The translations under genes and the position numbers were made by a program. From contig CP136891.1 of NCBI GenBank assembly GCA_034359265.1, positions 8,632,501 to 8,696,500 on the forward strand: a stretch of 64,000 bases of DNA, given 5' to 3'. The notes under the pieces were generated by a model. It worked only from the letters and a program-made list of their open reading frames with translations, had not been told where the DNA came from and ran no database searches. Below are positions 1-10,561 of this stretch, piece by piece (the stretch's first letter is position 1; the number at the start of each line of letters is the position of its first letter). This stretch comes from Canna indica (lineage: Eukaryota > Streptophyta > Magnoliopsida > Zingiberales > Cannaceae).

Positions 1-22
1 TTCATATCAATTATATCTCATT
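1..22 (+). other. End of the 3' flank of an upstream DEFL unit
   Basis: These 22 bases are identical to 940-961, which lies in the 3' flank of DEFL copy 1. The same flank follows the other copies. This suggests that another array unit ends just outside the window. The match is short, so confidence is modest. Confidence 0.4.
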
Positions 23-59
23 AATATATATATTTTAATAACTTAAAACATAATTATAT

Positions 60-290
60 ATTGTTATGCTTTAGGTTATTAATATATATATTTTTTTATC
101 TAGTCCCTTAAAATATCTTATTTTTTCTGTTTGGTCCCTCTTTAGTCACTTAACATCAAAAGTTAACGAAGGGACCAAACGAAAACGAAAATGATTTTTG
201 ATGGACTAAACGGAAAGTTTTTAAAAATGCGGGACCCAACGAAAAAAATATGATATTTTGGGGACCAAAAACATAATTAAACCAAAATAT
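60..290. repeat. AT-rich repeat upstream of DEFL copy 1 exon 2
   Basis: The stretch contains opposed motifs of the 'GGTCCC...GGGACC' type with alternating poly-A and poly-T runs, like the ends of the fold-back elements at 1351 and 50537. It sits where the other DEFL copies carry intron sequence, directly upstream of the conserved intron tail. No clear target duplication was found, so its class is unresolved. Confidence 0.35.
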
Positions 291-327
291 TATATACATT
301 TCATTTGTAATTAATTATCTGTCGTAG

Positions 328-485
328 GTGATTCGTGGGATGAGACATGCATAGTTAAATATGTATGGAGGGGAGGATGTGGTGATAACCGTTGCACAAC
401 CTTCTGCTCACGTTTCAAGCAAGGGGTCGGAAAATGTGATAGAAATACTCAATGCACTTGCATGTATAATTGTGGAAATTCGTAA
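328..485 (+). pseudogene. Defensin-like peptide copy 1, exon 2 only
   Basis: This is the mature-peptide exon of a secreted defensin-like (DEFL) cysteine-rich peptide. It follows a splice acceptor (GTCGTAG) and stays open for 158 bp to TAA at 483-485, exactly the length of exon 2 in the intact copies. The eight cysteines keep the family spacing C-X9-C-X4-C-X3-C-X9-C-X5-C-X-C-X3-C, with a G-K-C gamma-core. It is the most diverged copy: it has F-K-Q where the others have Y-D-H, and ends N-S instead of P-P or S-P. No signal-peptide exon is visible in the preceding 327 bases; array 3' flank and a repeat lie there instead. It is therefore called a fragment. Exon 1 could still lie upstream if the intron is long. 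Confidence 0.8.
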
Positions 486-1341
486 TTATTTTTTTGTTTG
501 ATTAATTAAGCATGTCTATATTCGTGTGCTTATTTGAGTTATTGGAGCTGTAACAATCTCGTGTATCAAGTTAAGCTACTTCTACTTTGCATTTGAAGAA
601 ATAAACAACATGCAATTCTACTTCTTTTATGAATACTAGTGGTTGAATCGGTTCGAATTTGTAATTCTACTTCTTTTATGTATGTAGTTGTCAAATTTTG
701 TTTGTAGGGTCTTTTATTGCGTTTGGGAGGCTTATTATTGTGTTCAACAATTTGGCCGAGAGAAATATAGGAGTTATTTGATTAGCGAAAAGTATTTTAT
801 ATTTTCATCATTTTTTTAAATAAAAATAAAAATTGTTGCGATTGTTTTGTTTTGTGAAATAAAATTAATGAATATATTAATTAATAATTCCATTCCACCT
901 TTTTATATATTTACATCTAATCTATCACAAATTTACAAATTCATATCAATTATATCTCATTGTTGAATATAAATTAATGCAACTATTAATTGCTGATGTG
1001 ACAGTCTAATCAATATCAAAAATATTATTATTATTTAAGATTTCCCACGTGAGCCAATATCAGAATATATTAATAAGATTTTTTAGTAATAAAAAGATTA
1101 TACGGATACATCAAGAGCAAGAAATATTTTAATAATAAAAATAATTTTAGTAATCGTTCCATACATCTTCTTTTCTTATCTATTTACGTTCCTCATAATT
1201 TCATTTTATCCAAGCCGTCGATCGAATCGCCCTTAATAATAGGACAATAAGACATTAAAAAAAATTTCAAAAGCAACTAAGAAGAACATTTTATTTTTTT
1301 TCTAACTTCGAAATGTATTTAGGATTATTTTGGGAAGGTAA
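486..1341 (+). other. Conserved 3' flank of DEFL copy 1 and upstream flank of copy 2
   Basis: Up to about 1100 this matches the 3' flanks of the other DEFL copies (motifs such as GGCTTATTGTCGTGTTCAAC and CACGTGAGC in variant form). From about 1180 it matches the conserved upstream flank of the DEFL genes (TTTTGGGAAGGTAAATTAATAA). No gene is seen. Confidence 0.6.
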
Positions 1342-2118
1342 ATTAATAAAGGGAAAATCATACTTTTGGTCCTCACAGTTTGCTCCAATTTTGATTTTAG
1401 TCCTTATAGTTTCAATATTTTGGTTTTAGTCCTCACACTTTGCTTTCATTTAGGATTTGATCCCTACCGTCACATGAGGTTTAAATGGTGCTGACGTGGA
1501 TAACAAGTGTTGATTGGACAATGCTGACGTGGAGCCTACAGGGACCAATTTTGTAAACTATAGGGACTAAAACCAAAATTTAAGTAATTATTTTTCCTAA
1601 TAAATATAAAAAATTACATGATATTTTTTTAATTTATTTATAAATGACTATAATATTTAAAAATATTAAAATTGAGCAAATTTTTTACCGATTAAGGTGA
1701 TTTGTTTTGTATTTTATTTTGAAAAGAGCGGTGACATGTTTATATATTTACAATATTAGTTTAATATTTGCAAGATTAATTTATTTTCTATTTAAGACAC
1801 AAATATCTGATTTTATATTCTTGCATTTAACACATAATTGAACATGGAACATATTAATATTTTGTAGTATGTTCTGTATATCTGAATATCCCTTAATAAT
1901 GCCCACGAAATTATAGCAATAACTTTATATTATGGTGTTTCCACTATAGCAAATGCATGGGAAATCGACATTTATTTGAGTGAAAATAAATATTTTTTGA
2001 TGTTCGAAATCTAATTTAAACCACTTTGAATGCACCAAATTTAGGATCAAAATGGAGGTGGGAGGTGATCAGTGAAGAGATGAGCAGATCAGGATAGCAA
2101 GTTTTTGAATCGTACAAC

Positions 2119-2827
2119 CACTACGAAATTCACGCTAAATCAAAGTAATTAACGGATAAAAACCGACGCCTAATGACTAGGGGTGAGCAAAAAAAACTGA
2201 TTTTCCGGTTAACCGAAAAACCGGTCCGAAACCGAACCAGTTTTTTCGGTTTCGATTTATTTTTTTGGAAAAATCGGTTTTCGGTTTCGATCTGAGAGGT
2301 AAAAAGTCCACCGGTTTCGGTTAACCGACCGGTTGGATATAATTTATTAATTTTTAATTATATATATATATAATAATTTATAAATTATGAAAAATTATAA
2401 AATATTAAAAAAAATATTAAAAAATTTAAAAAAATATTAAAAATATTTTAAAAAATAAAAAAATATTTTAAAAAATAAAAATAAAAATATTAGTTTTTGT
2501 AGAACATTATCTTGGTTCAATGGTTTCACCTTTTTTTTTTTTTCTCAACGAGAATTTGCTATTTATTTAAATTTTTCTCCATGATTTACATAATATTATT
2601 ATGTTTGTAGGTTAAAAAAAATTATTGGTTAACCGAACCGAAAAAACCAAAACCGAAATAGCGGTTAACCGAAGTTAATGGACCGGTTTACGGTTAATGA
2701 TTTTGAAAAACCGAAGTTAATGGACCGATTTTTTTTTGCTAATGGACCGGTTAACCGGTCCATGCTTACCCCTACTAATGACGGCGTCAGTTTAAATACA
2801 CCCAAATTAGTGTAAATCATTGTAGTG
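2119..2827. mobile_element. Possible small CACTA-type element
   Basis: The left end reads CACTACGAAATTCACGCTAA and the right end, on the opposite strand, CACTACAATGATTTACACTA. They match imperfectly over about 20 bases. It lies inside the fold-back element and contains the hAT-like MITE. No 3-bp target duplication is visible, so the call is tentative. Confidence 0.35.
2178..2774. mobile_element. hAT-like MITE (597 bp)
   Basis: The termini are TAGGGGTGAGCA and TGCTTACCCCTA, flanked by perfect 8-bp target duplications CTAATGAC at 2170-2177 and 2775-2782. These are the hallmarks of hAT elements. The subterminal regions are rich in CCGGTTAACCGG-like motifs on both sides, and the interior is AT-rich with no coding capacity. 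It is nested in the element at 1351-3170. Confidence 0.85.
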
Positions 2828-3289
2828 TGCTCAAATTTAATATTTTTAAATATTATAATTAATTATAAATAAAGTTTAAAAAATGTGATTTTTTTATTTT
2901 TTTTAAGAAAATAATAATAATTTTGATCCATATAGTTTACTTGAATTTTGGATTTAGTCCATATAGTTTATAAAATTTTGGTTTTAGTCCATATAGTTTA
3001 CAAAGTTGATCCCTGCAAGCTCCACGTCAGCACCGTTTAGACCTCATGTGACGGTAGGGACCAAATCCTAAACGGAAGTAAAGTGTGGGGACTAAAATCA
3101 AAATTTTAAAACTATAGGGACTAAAATCAAAATTAGAGCAAACTGTGGTGACTAAAAATATAATTTACCCATTAATAAATTACATAAATTACATAAATGA
3201 CAAAAATGATAGCTCGATGTGCATGATAAACTTAACAATTTTTTCCTTCTTCCCATGTAAAGAATTACAGCTCCAAAAATATTAATCTT

Positions 3290-4480
3290 TAGGAATTTCT
3301 CAAAACGGAACTACTTTATTGAAATTTCCCCAGAATATGGATGCTAAAATTCCTAGATCCTGAACAAAGTTTTTGTAATACCCTTTCTACCCCTACTGCC
3401 AATGTCTTTAAGGCATTGTTTGAATGAGGTGCAACATGATTTAGTAATGTATGGTATGGTATGGTATGATACTGTAATTACCATTATCTTGTTTGGGAAG
3501 TTGGTATGGTATGATACAATTAAATGATAACAGCTACGGAGAAAAACAAAGTCTTGGTTGAGTCGATTAAGAACGATAAGTAAAAGTCTAATATGATATG
3601 GGTAAATAAAGGACATAATAGGAATTATAAATTTTGATTGAAGGTATTTTATAAATATAATTTCAATAAAACATGATAAACAAACAAATCCATGGTTTAA
3701 AATTTGGTTAAAATCTATGATATGTAAATCATGAGATTACCACCAAAAACCATGACCATCCTTTGGAATTCGGAGATTGAACAATATCATACCATGTAAG
3801 ACCATACCTTACCATGAACCAATCAAGGCTATTAAAGGCTTTTGCAAAAAAGTTCAAAAAAAATATCGAAATATATGAAATATATTTTTTATAATTTTAA
3901 TATTTTTTAGGGGTTTTAAATTGACTGAAAACATTAGAGACTTTTATTTCTTTATACCAATATAGTATGGGAAATGTTTCAAGAGTTTCACCATTTGACC
4001 ATGAAAATACATCCTAAAATGTTCAAACAATTGCAACAAAATTTCATTTACTAATTTAGAATTTTTGTTTCTTTTTGAATATTTTAGAATGCATTTTCAT
4101 GGTCAGATGACCACTTTCAAGAGTTTCACTTGATCATTTGACCATGAAAATGCATCCTAAAATCTTAAAAAAATTGTACACTAATTTATATTTTTTTTGT
4201 AATTTTTAGGATAAAAGTCTCTAATATATTCGAGATTTTTGGTCCAATTTTTTTAGACTCATAAATATACTTTTATTATAAAAATATATATATCTCATAT
4301 TTTTCAAAAAATAATTCTGAATTTTTGGCAAACGTTTTTAATGTTTTAAGGACTTTTGCAAAAAGAGTAGAATGAGTATTATCAAAACTTGATTTCGAAT
4401 TTGAGAATTTTAGCATCCATGCATATTTCGATTTGGTGAAATTCCAATAAAGTTATCGCGATTTGGAGAAATTCCTATTA
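3290..4480. repeat. Nested inverted repeats upstream of DEFL copy 2
   Basis: The sequence around 3290-3353 reappears inverted at about 4400-4478 (both contain TTTTAGCATCCAT and an AATAAAGT block). Inside, 3840-4020 and 4080-4370 form further inverted matches built on CATTTTCATGGTC-type motifs. Around 3450 there is a short GGTATGGTAT tandem. It looks like one or two decayed fold-back elements. No coding sequence is supported. Confidence 0.5.
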
Positions 4481-4525
4481 ATCATTGAGCTTTAAATCTG
4501 ACCCGTTTAAGTGGATGGAAGAACA

Positions 4526-4534
4526 CTATAAAAG
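4526..4534 (+). promoter_or_regulatory. TATA box of DEFL copy 2
   Basis: CTATAAAAG lies about 49 bases before the copy 2 ATG, in the same place as in the intact copies. Confidence 0.6.
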
Positions 4535-4574
4535 TTATAACTCATCAACAAAAAACCTAAACAAAAAGACAAAG

Positions 4575-5032
4575 ATGAAGTCATTTTGGGCATTTTTAAT
4601 TATTGCTCTCCTCTTCATTAACCTCAAACGAGGGTAATCTTTTCATTCGCAATTCTTTTATCCATCGCTCTACAACTCTTATATATGCTTTGGCTATGTC
4701 TAGAATTATATATTTATTTTTTATTTTTTTAACATGATTTCCTATGTCATTTATTCTTAAATTTTAACTATTTTTATTTACACATATATATGTTTTTAAT
4801 AATGAATATTTGTTTTTGTAGATTATTTTTTAAAGAACTGGTATATAGGTTTTGTTTGTAATTCTGTGTCGTAGGTTATCCGAGGGATAAGACATGCATA
4901 GTTCAAAATGTATGAAGGGGAGGATGCAATGGTAACCGTTGTAATACTTTCTGCTCATGTTATGATCATGGAGTCGGTCATTGCGAGAACAAGATTCAAT
5001 GCACTTGCTACTATTATTGTGGACCTTTGTAA
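4575..5032 (+). pseudogene. Defensin-like peptide copy 2, pseudogene
   Basis: Exon 1 (4575-4633) encodes the family signal peptide, beginning MKSFWAFLIIALLFIN. It has one extra base in the run CTCAAACGAGG near its 3' end (the others read CTCAGCGAGG), so exon 1 is 59 bp instead of 58 and the normal splice is out of frame. Exon 2 (4875-5032) follows acceptor GTCGTAG. The conserved tryptophan codon TGG of the V-W-R-G motif is TGA at 4913-4915, and an arginine in the S-R-Y motif has become cysteine. All eight family cysteine codons survive. Two independent disabling lesions make a functional product unlikely. Promoter and intron remain alignable to the live copies. Confidence 0.9.
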
Positions 5033-5846
5033 TTAATTATTTGTTTAATTAATTAAGCATGTCTATCTTCATGTGCGTATTTGAGTTAGAACAATTACCC
5101 ATTGTTGATGTTGATGTTGAGAGAAATATTCATTTTTAACTTAACCTTTAAAAGGAAATTGAATATTTGTTATTATTCACTATATGGTTTGAAATTCAAT
5201 CTTATTCGATTTATGTTTTCCGCAATCGTGTCGAGTTTTATAAAGTGTTCACGTTGATATCTTATCTGGGTACTTGTTGTACTCTGGCCGGTTGTGCCTG
5301 ATTTTGGGGTGCGACAAAAAACCTAAGCGCTCCTTTTTTTTCCCTTACCCGACAAAATGCGCAAGGCATTCTCACCCTCGTCACCCTCGGAACGCCCAGG
5401 GCATTCTCACCCTCGTCACCCTCGTCGCTCCAATTCTCAGAGAGTGGTCGGCAATGGAGCATAACAGGAGTGGCGTCGGTGAGGTGGGGAATGGGTGGTC
5501 AGCTTCAAGGTGTCGCCATCACCCACCTTACCATGGTGATCCCGATTGACTCCATTAAGCGCTTCACCCAGTCGATCGCAGGTCATCCTGCTCGAGCCCA
5601 CCCTTGTCTTTCTACTCGTTTGGTTTGCCCTCTGCCTCGCTCTATGATTCACGAAGTTCAACAGCGGTCGGACCGCCTGGTTCCAGATTCATTGGTGGCT
5701 TACCCGCTTGGACTTCTATGACACCAGTTTGCAAGAGTAACCAATAAGAAAACATATATGATTTCTTATGGTGTTTCTTCATTGGAGTTTGGTTGTGTTT
5801 GGACATTGTCTTTTCGATTGATTGAGTGTGTTATTTCTTCTTGTAG
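5033..5846 (+). other. Truncated DEFL 3' flank, then GC-richer block before the peroxiredoxin exons
   Basis: The DEFL 3' flank stops near 5100. At about 5265-5325 a segment on the reverse strand resembles the retroelement end near 29863 (reverse complement of GTCGCACCCCAAAATC). From 5469 to 5721 an open frame of 83 codons (MASVRWGMGGQ...) lies just upstream of the first recognisable peroxiredoxin exon. It could be a decayed transit-peptide exon, but I see no convincing similarity. Confidence 0.35.
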
Positions 5847-5959
5847 AGCGATCTGCCTTTGGTTGGAAATAAAGCTCCAGACTTCGAGTTTGAAGCTATT
5901 TTTGATCAGGAATTCATTAAGGTATGCAAACAACTCATGTGAGTTCATTATGTCTTAGT

Positions 5960-6090
5960 GTTATCATCTCGTCGAGATACCGTCATCTCGCCCAGAAATC
6001 TCATAGCGTCTGGACGAGATGACTGGTAGCAAGATATCTGCCATCTCGTCCATGGGATCTCGTGGACGAGATCCCGACGAGATGGGTCAG
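5960..6090. repeat. Cluster of nested hairpins in a peroxiredoxin intron
   Basis: The motif ACGAGAT/ATCTCGT recurs in both orientations. At 6041-6085 CCATCTCGTC and GGGATCTCGT are followed by ACGAGATCCC and GACGAGATGG, making a two-part stem of 20 pairs with a 2-base loop. At about 5981-6032 GTCATCTCG...CCAGA pairs with TCTGG...CGAGATGAC. Probably part of an inserted element, but its ends were not identified. Confidence 0.6.
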
Positions 6091-7221
6091 AGTTAGGAGA
6101 AAACCTAACTTTTAAAAAAAAGCGCCTCAGAGAGACAGAAAAAAACGCTCGACTATTGCGACTCGATACGGAAAAAAAATGCTGATCGCGCTCGCTGCTC
6201 ATCGCTCGAAACCCACCATTGCGCTCAAAGCTCGTTGCTCGCCAAGACACCGCTCGTTGCTTGCCGGCCAAGACGTCGCTCGATCGCTCCTCGCCAAGAT
6301 GCCAACACTCGCTACAGGTTCTTCACTTCTTCTTCTTTTCTTTTCTTTCTTCTTCTTTCTTCTTTTCTTTCTTCTAGTTTACTGGTCTTCTTTTCTTTTC
6401 TTCTTTTTTTCTTCTTCATTTTAAACTGTGCACAGTGGTCTTTTTTTATTACTGTAGGTTTTAAATTTATAATTAGTTATATGTTTTAATGTAAATAACA
6501 TATAATTAGTGGTCTTTAATGTAAATTTATATGTTTTAAATTTTATTGCAGTGGTCTATTTTGTGCGTAGTGGTCTTCTCTTCGTTAGGTTTCAATGTAA
6601 CTCTTAATTTGGTTTTATATGTTTTACCTACTATTAGCTTAAACTGTAGCTAAATTTTGATTGTTGTTGTGGTCTATATTTTAAAGTTTAAATTGATTGC
6701 TCATCTATATTTTAATTGATTGCCTATTGTTGTTGTGGTAGTGTGTTGTAGTGTCCATTTTTTTAATTGATTTCCATGTCCATTTTAATTGATTGCTCAT
6801 CTTACATCTATATTTTATGGTTCATATATGGCTATGTGAATTTAATTGGATTTATGTTTGATATTATATATATATAATTTTATAATATATTATATTGTCG
6901 ATATGTCGCGAAATGGACGATATATTGATGTCAAGGTTCGCTACGGCGAAATTTTTTTGGTCGCGATAATAAGCTTGTTCTGTCTTCATATGTATAGTTG
7001 TAGTAACAAGAAAAAAGAGAATAAGAGCACAACACTGTGATGTAAGTATTTGTTTTTTGGAACCTTAGCCATGGCATAAGTTGACAAATCCAGGAACTAG
7101 ATTGCTCGTCATTGCATTTTGGATCTTTATTTCTTATTATTTACTCAAATTTAGTGTCATTAATCATCTTATTATATCAAGCACTAGCTTTAGTCATCTA
7201 CTCATTTACATGCCTTGACAG
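6091..7221 (+). other. Peroxiredoxin intron, no gene seen
   Basis: It holds a GC-rich block with repeated GCTCG words (6130-6310), a pyrimidine tract (6320-6420) and AT-rich sequence. Open frames here are low-complexity and not supported as genes. Confidence 0.5.
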
Positions 7222-7412
7222 GTCCAACTCTCTAATTATATTGGGAAGAAATATGTGATTCTCTTTTTCTATCCACTTGATTTCACCGGTGAGTTCAAGC
7301 TATTTTGTCTTATGAACACCAGATTTTAAGATTGCATAATTTGATATTGCACTGTTTCCATATCGCAAAAATAATGGCTTTCAGTGACCGATACTCAGAC
7401 TTTGAGAAGTTG

Positions 7413-7729
7413 TTGCATTTCCCTCCTCACAGATTCATCCTTCAGATCTCAGACATGGAGTACTCGAGAAGAGAGGAAAATGAAAGAGGGAAAATTGTAT
7501 TCATTATTTAATTCAAAAAGAACAGCAGCTTTATATACCAGCTGCAGTAGGAGTACAAAAGAGTACAAAGATACTAATACCTTTGCGACTAAACTAAGCT
7601 AAACACTTAATGAATCATCAATTAAAGATGGCTAGTTGCAACATTATTTAGCTAACCAAATGACAAGTATAGTAACAGGTAAAGAGAAAGATCAACAGAG
7701 TATTAAGTGTAAAATTTACTTTAAACCAA
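7413..7729 (-). repeat. Copia 3' LTR
   Basis: Near-identical to 10203-10519 over its whole length. The termini are TTG...CAA. It lies next to the end of the RNase H region and, on the - strand, follows a G-rich purine tract at about 7732-7745. Confidence 0.85.
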
Positions 7730-7734
7730 TACAC

Positions 7735-8565
7735 CCCCGCAAGTTAGGAGTGGAGAATGGATTCTCCAATCCTAACTTGAGCAGTAAATTTGTGTGTTGA
7801 GCTTTGGGTAAAGATTTGGTTAATATATCTGGTGGTTGGCTGCTACTTGAGATGTAAGTTGGCTGGACCAGTCCAAGCTGAAATTTCTCTTGACAAAGTA
7901 ACAATCAACTTCCAGATGCTTGGTTTGCTCATGGAAAATTGGGTTTGCTGTTATGTGTAAGGCACTCTGATTATGACAATGAATTGGTGCAGGTAATGAG
8001 CATTGTACTCCAATCTCAGCCAATACCTTAGTAACCCAGATTATCTCAGCTGTGGCACTGGATAGGGCTCTCAATTCATTTTCAGCACTGGATTTGCTGA
8101 CAATTGGTTGTTTTTTACATTTCCATGTCACTAAAGCTGAGCCAATCTTCACCAAATTACTAGAAATTGACCTTCTTGACATGCTGCAGCTTCCCAGTCT
8201 GCATCACAATATCCTGATACTGAAATGGAATTATTTGTTGCATAAAACAAACCAAGGCCTGGTTCCTTTTTCAGATACTTAAGTATCCTGATAGCTGCCT
8301 GGTAGTGAGATCTTTTAGGCTTTTGACTGAACTGGCTCAATGTTTGCACACTATATAATATATCAGGTCTTGTGATTGCCATGTACCGAAGTTTACCGAT
8401 TAGTCTTTTGTAACCAGTGCAATCATCAATCAATGGGTCTGCTTCAATCACTATGTTATCAAACTTGTTGTTGGCTTGCATAGGAGTATTTTTGGGTTTG
8501 CAGTCCTTCATGTTCATCTCAGTAAGCAAGTCAATAACATATTTTCTCTGGCATATGTGTTTAAG
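7735..8565 (-). pseudogene. Copia RT C-terminal end and RNase H, frameshifted
   Basis: Reading leftwards, the frame at 8565-8149 gives the tail of the Copia reverse transcriptase and the start of RNase H (ITRPDILYSVQTLSQF, GYCDADW). A shift at about 8180 leads to 8182-7820 with the RNase H motif SKSSAENELRALS and HCHNQSALHITANP...HLEVDCYFVK. Another shift leads to 7904-7716 with PPDILTKSLPK. All are typical Copia motifs, but no single frame joins them, and the catalytic part of the reverse transcriptase is absent. Confidence 0.9.
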
Positions 8566-10118
8566 GCTTGAGGTGTACTCTCTTGATAGTTGCTCACAGG
8601 TGAAGCTCCAACTAACAAGTACAATCCATTTACCTCCTTACCACACCCAAGAACCTTCTTCGTAGCTAGGTCTTGAATCACAAAATGTGATGGGTCAAAT
8701 GTAATTGAACAGTTCAATTCCCTAGTTAGCTTACTAACTGACATTAGGTTGAACCTAAAAGAGGGAACAATTAATGTATTTGGAAGCTTGATGTTTCTAT
8801 TTATGTAGGCAGTCCCTATGTGTGAAACTAGAGCTGTTGAACCATTTGGCAAAGCTACCTTGTCATTGTGGCTTGGTTTGAGTGGATTTTCTAAAACTAC
8901 ATGACTAGATGCTATGTAGTCAGTGGCACCACTATCTAAAATCCAGTGTTTAAGAATTGAATTTGCAATTGAACACATGGGCATACTTGCCATATTAACT
9001 TGATACTGATTTGTGCATTTGCGATCAATCAACTTCATCAAGATGTTTATTTGCTCCTCTGTGAAAGCTCCTGAGGCATTTTCTTGCTTGAATTGAGTCG
9101 TTGGACTATCTTTTTTCTCAGCTTGTATATTGTATGCTTGCCTTTCATTGTTGCCTTGCTCGTTAACTTTCTGCTTCCCTTTGTATTGTTTGTTCCCTGG
9201 GTGCCCTGGTGGGTAACCATGTAACTTGAAGCACACATCTCTGGTGTGTCCAGGCTTTTGGCAATAGTCGCATAATTTCTTCGAGACAATAGGTCCCTTG
9301 TTTTTACTGTATTTGTTGTTATTGCTGGGATACTGATGTGCTGCATTCAGGGCCACACTGTCAACCCCTGAATTGGTCTGGGTACCAACCTGCTGCTGGC
9401 TCTCCTCCTGTTCTAACAGTGAGTAGACCTGATTGATGTCGGGTAAAGGTTTCATCAGCAATATTTGTCCCCTGATCCCAACATAAGATTCATTCAACCC
9501 CATCATTAACTGACTCAATCTCCATTTACCCATGTTAATTTTCCCGGTTTCACGGCTGCAGAAGGAACTAGCTTCCAGAGCATCCAGCTCATCCCATAGA
9601 CCTTTAAGTTTTGTGAAGTAATTGGCTATAGACATATTTCCTTGTCTAATTGAGCTTGCGAGCATTCTGATCTCAAAGATCCTTAGCTAGCTACTACAGC
9701 CAAACCTGCTCTCCAGTTCACTCCACATTCTGGCAGCAAAATTAGCGTACATGACACTGGTACACAAGCTGGGTGTTATGGATTGCATGATCCATGAGCA
9801 AACCATATCATTACACCTTTGCCATAATCTGAACTTTAGTGAAGTTTCTTTAGGTGAGATTAGGGTTCCATCGATAAAGCCGATTTTATTTTTTGCAGAT
9901 AACGAAATAAGCATGGATCTCTTCCAGGGCAAGTAATTTTCGTGCCCTGAAAGTTGTACCGAGACAAGACTCATACCCGAATTGTCATTCCCCAAGAGTA
10001 TGTATGGATTGTCCTCTGCTTCGATCATCTCCGATGAAGATGCGCTGTCTGGAGTATTCTGCGATTCAACCGTCGTTGACCTCGCGCCGCTCGATCTACG
10101 ATTCCTGGCCATTTGCAA
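8514..10118 (-). pseudogene. Copia gag and protease remnant
   Basis: An ATG at 10118 opens the gag N-terminus (10118-9687, with the SVQLSGHENYLPWKRSM motif). The frame stops, then resumes at 9665-8514 with the gag core (NYFTKLKGLWDELDAL), a CCHC zinc knuckle (CDYCQKPGHTRDVC) and the protease active site (LDSGATDYIAS). It ends in the gag/pre-integrase region (GLYLLVG), where the internal deletion begins. The internal stop near 9687 and the missing integrase mark it as defective. Confidence 0.9.
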
Positions 10119-10188
10119 ATGATCTGCTTTGGGTTTTAGATCTCAGATGCTTCTCTTCAATCAGTGAGACGATCGATCGAACTCTCCC

Positions 10189-10200
10189 GCTCTGATACCA
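10189..10200 (-). other. Primer-binding site for initiator tRNA-Met
   Basis: On the - strand this reads TGGTATCAGAGC, the standard Copia primer-binding site complementary to initiator methionine tRNA. It lies two bases inside the 5' LTR. Confidence 0.9.
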
Positions 10201-10202
10201 TA

Positions 10203-10519
10203 TTGTATTCCCCTCCTCACAGATTCATCCTTCAGATCTCAGACATGGAGTACTCGAGAAGAGAGGAAAATGAAAGAGGGAAAATTGTATTCATTATTTA
10301 ATTCAAAAAGAACAGCAGCTTTATATACCAACTGCAGCAGGAGTACAAAAGAGTACAAAGACACTAATACCCTTGCGACTAAACTAAGCTAAACACTTAA
10401 TGAATCATCAATTAAAGACCGCTAGTTGCAACATTATTTAGCTAACCAAATGACAAGTATACTAACGGGTAAAGAGAAAGATCAACAGAGTGTTAAGTGT
10501 AAAATCTACTTTAAACCAA
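10203..10519 (-). repeat. Copia 5' LTR
   Basis: Partner of 7413-7729. It borders the primer-binding site on its left. Its outer edge abuts peroxiredoxin coding sequence at about 10521. Confidence 0.85.
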
Positions 10520-10561
10520 TAGTTAAATACAGAGGTCTTTGGTGTTTCAGTTGACAGTGTG

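Larger units (their letters stand above)
1351..3170. mobile_element. Fold-back Mutator-type non-autonomous element
   Basis: The ends are inverted repeats of about 330 bp (1351-1682 and 2830-3170) that begin GGGAAAATCATA and end TATAATTTACCC. The element is flanked by perfect 9-bp target duplications ATTAATAAA at 1342-1350 and 3171-3179. A 9-bp duplication with long inverted ends is typical of the Mutator superfamily. No transposase is present. It interrupts the upstream flank of DEFL copy 2. The element at 50537-52118 belongs to the same family. Confidence 0.85.
7413..10519 (-). mobile_element. Ty1/Copia LTR retrotransposon, internally deleted
   Basis: Two LTRs of about 317 bp (7413-7729 and 10203-10519) flank gag, protease and RNase H sequence on the - strand. 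The primer-binding site abuts the right LTR. Integrase and most of the reverse transcriptase are missing through an internal deletion near 8565, so the copy cannot move on its own. It sits inside a peroxiredoxin exon: GAGAAGTT before it and AGTTAAATACAGAG after it share AGTT, the remains of the target duplication. The LTRs differ at few sites, which suggests a fairly recent insertion into an already dying gene. Confidence 0.9.

Noticed and set aside
5274..5661. Several frames on both strands near the peroxiredoxin 5' side
   Set aside because: No motif recognised; only the possibility of a decayed transit-peptide exon at 5469-5721 is noted.
6179..6489. Two overlapping frames with Leu/Phe/Ser-rich ends that look like membrane segments
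   Set aside because: The hydrophobic run is a TTTCTTC pyrimidine tract in an intron; low complexity, no family.
7413..10519. Intact autonomous Copia element
   Set aside because: Integrase and most of the reverse transcriptase are missing and the remaining frames are broken.
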